The notes under the pieces are model-generated. The model had not been told where the DNA came from, made no database searches, and saw only the letters and a list, made by a program, of their open reading frames with translations. 9,073 bases of DNA from the NCBI GenBank assembly GCA_937958075.1, contig CALFFB010000018.1, positions 1 through 9,073 of the forward strand, written 5' to 3'. The stretch comes from an uncultured Geobacteraceae bacterium (GTDB taxonomy: Bacteria; Desulfobacterota; Desulfuromonadia; Desulfuromonadales; Geopsychrobacteraceae). Positions 1-7,055 of this stretch are shown piece by piece. A program made the translations under genes and the position numbers. Position 1 is the first letter of the stretch; the number at the start of each line of letters is the position of its first letter.

Positions 1-349
1 TCCACCGGATACCCTGTCTTCTCGGCGATAACCTCCAGCAACGCTGTCGTCACCTGGCCGCTGTCCACCCCGGTCACAGCCGGTGAGGCCGTACCGCCGG
101 CAGCAGCCGTCGCAACACCAGTCCCCTGCTGCAGATGCTCGACAATCTGCCCCAGGGTCTGCAGAACACCCAGATCCTCCGGACGCACCGCCGGCAGCTC
201 CGGCAGACGCTCCTGCAGGGCGGAGAGGATCTCCACCCGCTTGATGGAATCGATGCCCAGATCAGTGTCCAGGCTCATGGACAGTTCCAGCATCTCCACC
301 GGATACCCTGTCTTCTCGGCGATAACCTCCAGCAACGCTGTCGTCACCT
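1..349 (-). repeat. Tandem ACP repeat inside pfaA, 294-bp period
   Basis: Bases 1-55 are identical to bases 295-349, an offset of 294 bp or 98 codons, so the frame is kept. The shared stretch encodes the N-terminal helix of successive ACP domains (VTTALLEVIAEKTGYPV). Tandem ACPs are the hallmark of PfaA-type synthases, and near-identical DNA in neighbouring units is expected from recent duplication or gene conversion. The right-hand unit has its phosphopantetheine serine at codon 1154. The left-hand unit is cut by the window edge, so the total number of ACPs is unknown. Confidence 0.9.
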
Positions 350-3300
350 CATCCGCATTAACAGCAGAGTCCTCTGGTTGCGGTTTTATCGGGGTCGGTG
401 TTGCTATATCGGGATGTGAGACGGGCGTTTTTGCAACCGCTGGAGCCGATACCGATGCAGAAACAGGCGTGGTCGTCGCTGCTCCCACCGACTCGGAAAC
501 AGTATGGAGGCGCGTTGTCCGGGCGGAGGGTTCGCCGACAAAATAGCGTCGCTGTTGCTCGATCAGCTGCATGAAGGATTGGGTAGCAGCCTGCTGCCCT
601 TCGAGAAACTGCTGATGCAATCTGGCCGTCTGCTGCTGCATCGACTGCAGGGCCTCAATGTTCTGCTGCGTCAAACGCAAGGCTTCCGTTGCCGCAGACG
701 CATCCACAGGGACGCTCGCCTGCCGCGGCTGCTGCTGATGGGCACCGGCAGGCCGATGATCATGTTGCTCAAAAGAGGTCATTGATTTTTTTCCTGTAGG
801 CTGATCCGTAACGGTTATATCCTTATCCTTCGCCTCATTTTCAGGCTTTCTCGGGGGTCGCGCTTGGGGTTTACGGAAATAGTTCGCACCGGTCAGGGTC
901 ACGCTCAAACGTTTTTTTCCGGTTTCGCGGGGTTCCGGAGCAACAAAATCTTCATCCCAGCGGGTCAACAGCACGTCCTCCCCCAGAGCCGCGACCCTTG
1001 CCAGCACCCGGGCCAGATCAAGCATGCCGGAGTGCTTTCCGGCGCCGGCATCCACCGCCATTGTCTGAACCGCCTGCTCACCCAGAATGGCCTTGACCAT
1101 GCCCGTCAGCCGGGCGCCCGGTCCGACCTCGATGAAGATGCTGACGCCGGCCTCGTACATGGCCCGGATTTCATTGACAAAGTTGACGGGTTCCGCCAGC
1201 TGCCGCGCCAGCAGATGCCTGATCCGTTGCGGGTGGTGTGGATAGGTCTGCGCCAGGGTATTGGAATACACGGGAATCCGGGGTTCCGCGACCTCCATAG
1301 CCGCCAGCCGGCGGGCGAAGGGCTCCGTCGCGTCAGCCACCAGAGGGCTGTGAAAAGCCGCCGACACGGTCAGGGGTGTCGCTGCAAGACCGCGCTTCTG
1401 CAACAGCCCGTGGGCTTTGTTGATCTCCTCGCTGCTGCCGGACAGAACCCCCTGACGGGGAGTGTTCCGGTTGGCCAGGACCAGATCAAGGTGATTTTCT
1501 TCAATAAAGGCTTCAATCTCGTGCAGGGGAGCGCTGACCGCGAGCATGGTCCCGCGTTCCCTGTCGCCGGCGGCCATCAGTTCTCCCCGCACGCGGGATA
1601 AGCGCTGCAGGTCCTCACGGGAAAGGACACCGGCGGTCGCCAGCGCCACCAGTTCGCCATAGCTGTGACCGGCGCTGGCCTCCGCTCTGATCTGGAAAGA
1701 CTCAAGCACTGCTGTCGCCGCGCTGTTCACGGCGCCCAGGGCCGGCTGGGCGACTTCGGTAGAGCGCAGCGCGGCCGTTGCCGCAGCGACCTGGGCCGCA
1801 TCCCGCAGGGGCTGTGGATAGATCAGACCGGTCAAGGTGTTTGGCGGCATGCCGGTCTGTTCAGCATAGACCCGGTCGGCCTCGGCAACGGCGGTCATGT
1901 ACTCCGGAAAGTGCAGGGCCAGATCCTTGAGCATGAAGGGATATTGAGCCCCCTGCCCCGGATACAAAAAGGCGATTTTGCCCCTGGTACTGCTTGCGCA
2001 GAAGAAGACTCCGTCCGGTGTCTCGCACAGTTCGGAGCTCTGCCCTTCAAGCAGCTTCATGGCGTTGCCCAGCTGGCCGGCGCGATCCGTGGTGTGCTGC
2101 TCAACCACCAGCAGCAACCGGCAGGCCGCGTGGTTATCGAAAACCATGCGCTGCTGTCCGGCGAAGGCACGCAGTTGCCGCCAGTCACCACCAACGGGCA
2201 TGGCCTGCAGCTGCTCTTTGAGGGCCGCACGATCCGCCCCGCAAAAGGGTATAATCTGCACCTCTGCCGGCCAGTCCACCTGAGCCTTGTCCGACTGGTA
2301 TTCTTCCAGCAGGCAATGGAAGTTGCTGCCGCCGAAGCCCAGGGCGCTGACCCCGGCGCGGCGCGGATGGTCCGCTGCCGGGAACCAGGGGCGCGCTTCG
2401 GTGTTGACGTAAAAGGGGGTTGTTGCTGTCCTCAGGCTGGCCGGAACCTGCCTGACCTTGATGGTTGGCGGCAACACCTTGTGATACAGGGCAAGGCTCG
2501 CCTTGATAAGTCCGGCGGCGCCGGCGGCGGCCTTGGTGTGGCCGATCTGAGACTTGATGGACCCCAGGGCGCACCAGGGCTTGTCCGCTTCCCCGAATAC
2601 CCTGGTCAGGGCCGATACCTCAATGGCATCCCCGACCTTGGTGCCGGTGCCGTGCCCCTCTATCAGCTCAATGGTATCGGGCGTCACGCCGGCCTGCTCG
2701 TAGGCCCGCTGCAGGGCCAGGCACTGACCTTCCGCGTCAGGTTCGTAAATGGCCGCACCGCGACCGTCACTGGAGGCTCCTATCCCCTTGATCACCGCAT
2801 AAATCCGGTCACCGTCGCGGCGGGCGTCGGCGAGCCGCTTCAGTACCACCACCCCCAGGCCTTCGCCCAGAGTGGTGCCGTCAGCGTCATCGGAATAGGG
2901 TTTGGCGTGACCACCGGGGGACAAAGCCGGAGTCTTGCTGAAGCAGGTATACATGAAGATATCATTGAAGGTATCGACCCCGCCGGAGATGACCATATCC
3001 GAACGGCCCGTCGCCAGTTCCAGCGCCGCCAGATTGAGGGCGCTCAGGGAGCTGCCGCAGGCTGCGTCGACCACACAGTTGGTGCCGCCAAAATCAAAAT
3101 GCTTGCTGATGCGTCCGGCGACGACATTTCCCAGCAGGCCGGGGAAGGAGTTTTCCTGCCAGGGCACATAGGAAGCGGCGATCCGCTCCATAACATCAGC
3201 AGCCACCTCATCGGCAACCCCGGCATCCTTGAGGGCCTTGCGCCAGTGGGGGTGGCCGAGACGGGCGCCCAGGGGGATCACCAGCTCCAGGGTGCCGGTG

Positions 3301-3707
3301 ACACCGAGGATGACACTCACCCGCTCCCGGTCATAGGCCTTGCCGTTGCCGTAGCCGGCGTCCTTCAGCGCCTGGTCGACGGTGAGCAGCCCGAGCAGCT
3401 GTGAACTGTCGGTGGCCTCAAGGGCATTGGGCAGAATCCCGTAGTCCATGGGGTTGAACTCCACCGGAGACAGAAATCCCCCCATTTTCGCGTACACCTT
3501 GTCGGCCGCCTTGGGATCGGCATCAAAGTAATCCTCCGGCCGCCAATGGCTTTCCGGCACTTCGGTAATGGCATCCACACCGGTCTTGATGTTGGTCCAG
3601 AACTGACGTGGGTTGTCCGCCTGGGGAAAAAGACAACCGAGACCGATAACGGCGATGGGTTCCATGGCCTGAGGCGGCCCTTGCGGCGATGTCGAAACAG
3701 GTTTCAA
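1..3707 (-). CDS. pfaA: PUFA synthase subunit PfaA (KS-AT-tandem ACP), 3' end cut off by window
   Basis: First 1235 codons of a large multidomain synthase that builds polyunsaturated or related secondary lipids by iterative condensation in the cytoplasm. The domains run in order. The ketosynthase spans about residues 15-460, with active-site Cys217 in DAACGSS, His352 in EGHGTGT and His390 in KSQIGHTK. The acyltransferase spans about 575-870, with PGQGAQYP near 585, Ser682 in GHSYGEL and His786 in AFHSPL. A Gln-rich, coiled-coil-like linker follows at about 1000-1050 (LHQQFLEGQQ). The first ACP is about 1119-1195, with pantetheine Ser1154 in LGIDSIKRVEIL. A second ACP begins near 1219. These motif positions were checked and all sit in one frame; I found no stop or frameshift. 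The start is TTG at 3707: AAGGAG lies 8 nt upstream and TTGA overlaps the pfaD stop. The next ATG (3665) would remove the residues before EPIAVIG. KR and DH domains would be expected beyond the left edge. Distinguishing a true PUFA from another Pfa-type lipid product is not possible here. Confidence 0.92.
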   Translation of the reverse strand, partial: MKPVSTSPQGPPQAMEPIAVIGLGCLFPQADNPRQFWTNIKTGVDAITEVPESHWRPEDYFDADPKAADKVYAKMGGFLSPVEFNPMDYGILPNALEATDSSQLLGLLTVDQALKDAGYGNGKAYDRERVSVILGVTGTLELVIPLGARLGHPHWRKALKDAGVADEVAADVMERIAASYVPWQENSFPGLLGNVVAGRISKHFDFGGTNCVVDAACGSSLSALNLAALELATGRSDMVISGGVDTFNDIFMYTCFSKTPALSPGGHAKPYSDDADGTTLGEGLGVVVLKRLADARRDGDRIYAVIKGIGASSDGRGAAIYEPDAEGQCLALQRAYEQAGVTPDTIELIEGHGTGTKVGDAIEVSALTRVFGEADKPWCALGSIKSQIGHTKAAAGAAGLIKASLALYHKVLPPTIKVRQVPASLRTATTPFYVNTEARPWFPAADHPRRAGVSALGFGGSNFHCLLEEYQSDKAQVDWPAEVQIIPFCGADRAALKEQLQAMPVGGDWRQLRAFAGQQRMVFDNHAACRLLLVVEQHTTDRAGQLGNAMKLLEGQSSELCETPDGVFFCASSTRGKIAFLYPGQGAQYPFMLKDLALHFPEYMTAVAEADRVYAEQTGMPPNTLTGLIYPQPLRDAAQVAAATAALRSTEVAQPALGAVNSAATAVLESFQIRAEASAGHSYGELVALATAGVLSREDLQRLSRVRGELMAAGDRERGTMLAVSAPLHEIEAFIEENHLDLVLANRNTPRQGVLSGSSEEINKAHGLLQKRGLAATPLTVSAAFHSPLVADATEPFARRLAAMEVAEPRIPVYSNTLAQTYPHHPQRIRHLLARQLAEPVNFVNEIRAMYEAGVSIFIEVGPGARLTGMVKAILGEQAVQTMAVDAGAGKHSGMLDLARVLARVAALGEDVLLTRWDEDFVAPEPRETGKKRLSVTLTGANYFRKPQARPPRKPENEAKDKDITVTDQPTGKKSMTSFEQHDHRPAGAHQQQPRQASVPVDASAATEALRLTQQNIEALQSMQQQTARLHQQFLEGQQAATQSFMQLIEQQRRYFVGEPSARTTRLHTVSESVGAATTTPVSASVSAPAVAKTPVSHPDIATPTPIKPQPEDSAVNADEVTTALLEVIAEKTGYPVEMLELSMSLDTDLGIDSIKRVEILSALQERLPELPAVRPEDLGVLQTLGQIVEHLQQGTGVATAAAGGTASPAVTGVDSGQVTTALLEVIAEKTGYPV

Positions 3708-5332
3708 CGTTGATACTCCTTGATACTTGCCGGTGGTAAAGGGGCGTCCAGCCGGCTGTCGAGCAGACCGTCACGCCACTGCTGCCGCAACAGGCGCCCT
3801 CGCTGTAACACGGCTGCGCCGAAAAGAATATTCATGGCAACGGGAACAACCCGGCGGGCGGCGCAGGGTTCGAGAAAACTCCCCCTGACCCATTCATTGA
3901 AGGCGCCCATGGATGGCCCGCACCAGATCTGATAATCGATACGCCGCTGCGGATCGCCATTGTTCGCCCACACCGGCGACTGGCCGAGGTACCAGCGGAA
4001 CACCAGCGCCATCTTGTATTTGGGATCAGCTTGTGCCTTGTCAATCTGCCGGGGATCACGTACGGCAAAATAGGCCCGCGTCTGCTCCCAGATGGTCGTC
4101 AACGGAGCCTTGAAGAAAGTTTCTTCCAGTTTTTTGCGTTCGGGAACAGGCAGCTCGTCAATACTGTTATAGGCGCGATAGAGTTCGTACAATTTATGGG
4201 CACGGATAGCAAACATGGTGCCGCGCTTGACCACCTGTACCTTGACCCCCATCTCAAACATGTCGCCCGATGGCGCCATGGTGATATCCGCCTGCCGCGT
4301 TTCCGCGAGCATCTGCCGGACGGCGTCACAGGTGCCCGATTCAACACACGCCTGATTGATGGTGCCGGTCACCAGGTAATCAGCGCCCATGGCAAAAGCG
4401 GCGGCAGCAGCGGCCGGGGTGGCAATGCCACCACCCAGACCGACGCGCAGGGGCGTCGCATAGCGGTGCTGCAGTTGCGCCTGATTTTTCTGCGCCAGCA
4501 GGGTCGGGAACAGGGACATGGCGGGACGATTATCCGTATGCCCACCGGAATCGGCTTCAGCGGTGACGTCCTGGGCCATGGGTATAAACGCGGCAAGCTC
4601 GGCCTGCTCGTGGGTCAATTCGCCCTTTTCCACCAGCTGGCGCACCAGTTTTTCCGGCGGCGGCGCGAAAAAGCGGGCGGCGACCTCCTCGCGCGACACC
4701 TTGGCGATAATCCGGTTGGGAGCAACTATGTCACCAGCGGCATTGCGATGAAGTCCGTGGGTCCGATAGCGCACCAGCGGCAGGGTCAACCCGAGAAAAG
4801 CGGACGCCTCAATGAGCCGTACCCGGCGGCGCAGGTAGAGATCGACCAGGGCATTTTCCAGCTCCGGCTCGCTGGGGCTGTGAATCAGATTGAGCCCGAA
4901 AGGAAGCGCCGGAGTCGCCTGTTGCAGTTCATCAAGTGCCTGTTCCACAACTTCCAGGGACAAACCTGCCGAACCGAAAAAGCCGAGCATGCCCGCTTCA
5001 CCGAAGGCCTTGACCATGGCAACGGAGCTGATGCCCTTGGCCATCGATCCGCCAAGGTACGGATAAGTCAAACCGTGATCAGCACAAAAATCGCGATTCC
5101 CCAGGCTTTCCAGAGGCACCGGCGGCACCACGGCATGCACCGTACCCGGTACCCGGCTGACCGCATCCATGGCAGCACCCGACCACAGCTGCGTCCGGTC
5201 GCGGTCACGGGTGACGAGCAGCGGCCGCTGAAGACGCCGCAAGGCCTCCGTCAGCTCGGTGGCCGCAAGGGATTGCACAGCACTGATGTCGGCATCGGGA
5301 GAAGACGTATGCTCGGAAGCGGATAAGGTCAC
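3704..5332 (-). CDS. pfaD: PfaD-type FMN enoyl reductase of PUFA synthase
   Basis: A 542-residue trans-acting enoyl reductase of the 2-nitropropane dioxygenase-like (FMN, TIM-barrel) family. In the Pfa pathway it reduces enoyl-ACP intermediates bound to the PfaA ACPs. It shows PfaD hallmarks: YPYLGGSMAKGISS at about 90-103; a Gly-rich turn, GEAGMLGFFGSAGL, at 111-124; EADSGGHTDNRP at 259-270 with the probable catalytic His265; and GLGGGIATP (298-306) plus GADYLVTGTINQA (316-328) for FMN binding. The C-terminal third (IWEQTRAYF, KMALVFRWYLGQSPVWANNGD, CGPSMGAFNEWVRGSFLEP) is the extension that separates PfaD from ordinary nitronate monooxygenases. The length is normal. The start is GTG at 5332, directly after the ispH stop, with AGGAG 6 nt upstream. 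The last codons overlap the start of pfaA. It is the ER gene immediately upstream of the KS-AT-ACP gene, as in myxobacterial pfa1-pfa2. Confidence 0.95.
   Translation of the reverse strand: MTLSASEHTSSPDADISAVQSLAATELTEALRRLQRPLLVTRDRDRTQLWSGAAMDAVSRVPGTVHAVVPPVPLESLGNRDFCADHGLTYPYLGGSMAKGISSVAMVKAFGEAGMLGFFGSAGLSLEVVEQALDELQQATPALPFGLNLIHSPSEPELENALVDLYLRRRVRLIEASAFLGLTLPLVRYRTHGLHRNAAGDIVAPNRIIAKVSREEVAARFFAPPPEKLVRQLVEKGELTHEQAELAAFIPMAQDVTAEADSGGHTDNRPAMSLFPTLLAQKNQAQLQHRYATPLRVGLGGGIATPAAAAAAFAMGADYLVTGTINQACVESGTCDAVRQMLAETRQADITMAPSGDMFEMGVKVQVVKRGTMFAIRAHKLYELYRAYNSIDELPVPERKKLEETFFKAPLTTIWEQTRAYFAVRDPRQIDKAQADPKYKMALVFRWYLGQSPVWANNGDPQRRIDYQIWCGPSMGAFNEWVRGSFLEPCAARRVVPVAMNILFGAAVLQRGRLLRQQWRDGLLDSRLDAPLPPASIKEYQR
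3716..3721 (-). promoter_or_regulatory. Ribosome binding site for pfaA (decides TTG start)
   Basis: AAGGAG on the minus strand lies 8 nt before the TTG at 3707 and within the last codons of pfaD. It supports the unusual TTG start over the downstream ATG at 3665. It also implies translational coupling, because the TTGA overlaps the pfaD TGA stop. Confidence 0.75.
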
Positions 5333-6193
5333 CTATGGCTCCTGCAGGGATTCAAGGACAGATTGAATGTCATCGACAATTTTTTTCGGGGTGGAAGCCC
5401 CGGCGGTCAGGCCGATCTTGTGATAACCGCGTAACGTGTCAAGAGGCAGTTCAGCCGCCGTTTCGACATGAAGGGCACGGGTGCCGTGGGACTCAATGAC
5501 CTGGGCCAGGCGCCTGGTGTTGCTGCTGTCATAGCCGCCGGCGACGACCATGAAATCCACCTGCTCGGCGATGCGAATGGCTTCCCCCTGGCGCTTCTTG
5601 GTCGCATCGCAGATGGTATGCAGCACCACCAGATCGAGCTCGTCCTGACGGGAGAGACAGGCGCTGATCTCATCGAAAATAGTACGATCCTGGGTCGTTT
5701 GCGCTGCCAGACAATAGTTGCGGGACACCTCCAGCCGCAGCCGGCGGCATTGTTCCAGGCTGTCGAACACCAGGGATTCGCCGGCCGCGTAACTGAGCAG
5801 ACACTTTACCTCCGGATGGGTCTGTTCACCGTACAAAAGCAGGGTGCGTCCGGCGCTGGTGCTCTGCTCAATGAGCAGACAGGCCTCTTTCACCTTGGGG
5901 CAGGTCGCATCGACAACTTCAATACCGCGATCCCCCAGGGACTGCTGAATGGTTTTGGGAATGCCGTGTGCCCGCACCACCACAACCGCGCCGTCGGGTA
6001 TTTCATCCGGCGATTCCACGGTGATAATGCCGCGCTGTGAATATTCCGTCACCACTTGCGGATTATGAATAATCGAGCCGAGAATATAGATGCCGACCGT
6101 AGACCGTTTCTGTTCGATCACTTCATCAAGTTTGCGTAACGCCAGACTGACCCCCATGCAGAAACCGGCGCTTTTAGCCCGTACAAGTTCCAT
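5333..6193 (-). CDS. ispH: 4-hydroxy-3-methylbut-2-enyl diphosphate reductase (IspH/LytB)
   Basis: Last enzyme of the MEP isoprenoid pathway. It reductively dehydrates HMBPP to IPP and DMAPP using a [4Fe-4S] cluster. The 286-residue protein keeps all the usual ligands and active-site groups: cluster cysteines Cys12 (KSAGFCMGV), Cys98 (DATCPKV) and Cys195 (ICDATKKRQ); substrate-binding His43 (IIHNPQVV), His76 (RAHGIP) and His126/Glu128 (THPEVK); Thr167 (AQTTQDR); Ser223-Ser224-Asn225 (DSSNTRRL); and Ser267 (GASTPKK). The start is ATG at 6193, preceded by AAGGA with a 6-nt spacer. A longer in-frame extension to 6250 uses a non-ATG codon and lies before the conserved N-terminus, so I reject it. 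The gene is the first of an apparent ispH-pfaD-pfaA operon. Nothing suggests a degenerate paralogue; whether a second ispH exists in the genome cannot be seen here. Confidence 0.97.
   Translation of the reverse strand: MELVRAKSAGFCMGVSLALRKLDEVIEQKRSTVGIYILGSIIHNPQVVTEYSQRGIITVESPDEIPDGAVVVVRAHGIPKTIQQSLGDRGIEVVDATCPKVKEACLLIEQSTSAGRTLLLYGEQTHPEVKCLLSYAAGESLVFDSLEQCRRLRLEVSRNYCLAAQTTQDRTIFDEISACLSRQDELDLVVLHTICDATKKRQGEAIRIAEQVDFMVVAGGYDSSNTRRLAQVIESHGTRALHVETAAELPLDTLRGYHKIGLTAGASTPKKIVDDIQSVLESLQEP
5339..5343 (-). promoter_or_regulatory. Ribosome binding site for pfaD inside the ispH 3' end
   Basis: AGGAG on the minus strand sits in the last ispH codons, 6 nt before the GTG at 5332. It fixes GTG as the pfaD start. 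With no gap between the ispH TAG and this GTG, ribosomes ending ispH could re-initiate on pfaD. Confidence 0.75.
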
Positions 6194-6274
6194 GGTTTGT
6201 CCTTCATCAACCCGGTGATGACATTGACCGTACCGGCGCTGAGATCTCACTTTCGCCGCGTAAACAAAACAAGC

Positions 6275-6304
6275 ATTTTGTCATTAACAGGTTATTGATA
6301 GCAA
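6275..6304 (-). promoter_or_regulatory. Weak promoter candidate for ispH-pfaD-pfaA
   Basis: In the 174-bp gap between greB and ispH, the minus strand carries TTGCTA (6304-6299), an 18-nt spacer, then CAAAAT (6280-6275). Each hexamer matches the sigma-70 consensus at 4 of 6 positions. The surrounding stretch is AT-rich compared with the genes. An 8-bp direct repeat (CAAGCATT on the plus strand) at 6270-6277 and 6302-6309 brackets it. The match is weak and could be chance. Confidence 0.25.
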
Positions 6305-6367
6305 GCATTACCGATCAATTTTTCGTCAGAGAGGGGCAAGGTTCGGCACAGCGGAAGCTGATCTGAT

Positions 6368-6865
6368 TCAATCAAGGGGCAGGTATTCCACACGGACAAT
6401 CTCCAGTATCTCCCTGCCGGCGGGCGTCAGAACCGTCACTTCGTCCCCCTCGCAAGCGCCGAGGAGTGCCTTGCCGACAGGGGAAAACCAGCTGATACGG
6501 CCGCGTCCGGCATCCATCTCGTCACCACCGACAAGGCTGTAGCTGCGTTGCTGCCCGGCCACGTTTTCTACCGTTACCGTTGCTCCGAAAAGGATACGAT
6601 CACCGGCGCGCGTCCCCTGCTCCACCGGGTCAACGATAACCGCCGTGTCCAGCTGGCCGGTCAGATGGCGAATCTTCCGGTCAATTTCACGCAGACGTTT
6701 TTTACCGTAGTGATAGTCGGCGTTTTCCGAACGATCTCCGTTGGATGCCGCCCAGGCCACGGTATCCACCATGGCCGGACGTTCCGTGTAGAGCAGATCC
6801 TTCAACTGCGCCCGCAGCCGCTGGGCACAGGCCGGGGTCATGTAGTTTTTTCTGACGTCACTCAT
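6368..6865 (-). CDS. greB: Transcription elongation factor GreB
   Basis: A 165-residue Gre factor. It enters the RNA polymerase secondary channel and stimulates cleavage of backtracked transcripts, rescuing stalled complexes. The N-terminal coiled coil carries the GreB-type signature WAASNGDRSENADYHYGKKR (about residues 38-57), with the catalytic acidic pair Asp44 and Glu47 at the tip. It continues with LREIDRKIRHL. The C-terminal FKBP-like domain includes VGGDEMDAGRGRISWFSPVGKALL and ends with TPAGREILEIV. The WAAS and KKRLREIDR features place it with GreB rather than GreA. I chose the ATG at 6865 (MSDVRKNYMTP). An extension to a TTG at 6928 would add 21 residues unlike the family. The ribosome binding site is weak. 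The gene stands apart from its neighbours, with 172 nt upstream and 174 nt downstream, so it is probably a separate transcript. Confidence 0.94.
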   Translation of the reverse strand: MSDVRKNYMTPACAQRLRAQLKDLLYTERPAMVDTVAWAASNGDRSENADYHYGKKRLREIDRKIRHLTGQLDTAVIVDPVEQGTRAGDRILFGATVTVENVAGQQRSYSLVGGDEMDAGRGRISWFSPVGKALLGACEGDEVTVLTPAGREILEIVRVEYLPLD

Positions 6866-6890
6866 TCTCGATTTATAATTCCATCGTTCG

Positions 6891-6919
6891 ATAATATCTA
6901 CTGCTCTGCAGAGACTTGT
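6891..6919 (-). promoter_or_regulatory. Promoter candidate for greB with palindrome in the spacer
   Basis: The minus-strand TATTAT (6896-6891) matches the -10 consensus at 5 of 6 positions and lies about 25 nt before the greB ATG, which would give a short leader. The -35 position at 17-bp spacing (ACAAGT, 6919-6914) is poor. A perfect 10-bp palindrome, CTCTGCAGAG, at 6904-6913 falls in the spacer and could be a regulator site, although it may be chance. Confidence 0.3.
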
Positions 6920-6964
6920 ATTTCCCAATCCAAGGGCCGCTTTTCGTCATCCCTGACCGCTAGA

Positions 6965-7021
6965 CTGTCGCCATCCAGGCGACAGACACCCTTGTCATGG
7001 GAATCACAAGCCCCTGCCTGG
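6965..7021. other. Intergenic inverted repeats (potential structured RNA)
   Basis: A perfect 8-bp inverted repeat, CTGTCGCC / GGCGACAG with a 5-nt loop, occupies 6965-6985. One of its arms overlaps CCAGGC (6975-6980), which is complementary to GCCTGG (7016-7021). Between those lies another pair, CTTGT (6991-6995) and ACAAG (7006-7010). The two long-range pairings exclude each other, so alternative folds are possible on either strand. No U-run follows the 8-bp hairpin, so it does not look like an intrinsic terminator. I recognise no known riboswitch or small-RNA family here. Confidence 0.45.
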
Positions 7022-7030
7022 CATAGGACA

Positions 7031-7055
7031 GAAAAAATCAGGATTCTTCGTCCTG
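7031..7055 (-). terminator. Probable intrinsic terminator of the channel-selenoprotein operon
   Basis: On the minus strand CAGGA (7055-7051), a 7-nt loop and TCCTG (7043-7039) form a 5-bp stem. It is followed by A and six T residues (7037-7032). The stem includes part of the selenoprotein stop codon (7040-7038). The stem is short, so termination may be partial, but the placement at the exact gene end is typical. Confidence 0.5.

Noticed and set aside
864..1601. Plus-strand open frame (245 codons) opposite the AT domain
   Set aside because: It is antisense to AT sequence with intact GHSYGEL and AFHSPL motifs, and its translation is unlike any known protein.
1665..3404. Long plus-strand open frame (579 codons) opposite pfaA
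   Set aside because: It lies antisense to the KS and AT domains, whose catalytic motifs are all in one minus-strand frame. Its translation is low-complexity and matches no family I know. It is a codon-bias shadow.
4031..5326. Plus-strand open frame (431 codons) opposite pfaD
   Set aside because: It is antisense to a complete, well-conserved PfaD, with no recognisable domain. It is a shadow frame.
6356..6374. Small palindromes at the greB stop (TGATTCAATCA and CAGC..GCTG) as a terminator
   Set aside because: The stems are 4-5 bp, one with a 1-nt loop, and no U-run follows.
6866..6928. N-terminal extension of GreB to the TTG at 6928
   Set aside because: The extra 21 residues do not resemble Gre factors and overlap the best -10 candidate; the ATG at 6865 gives the normal family length.
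6875..6951. Possible 25-codon leader peptide upstream of greB (ATG in GGGATGACG on the minus strand)
   Set aside because: It has only a weak RBS, no regulatory codon run and no clear purpose, and it ends just before greB. It is not distinguishable from chance.
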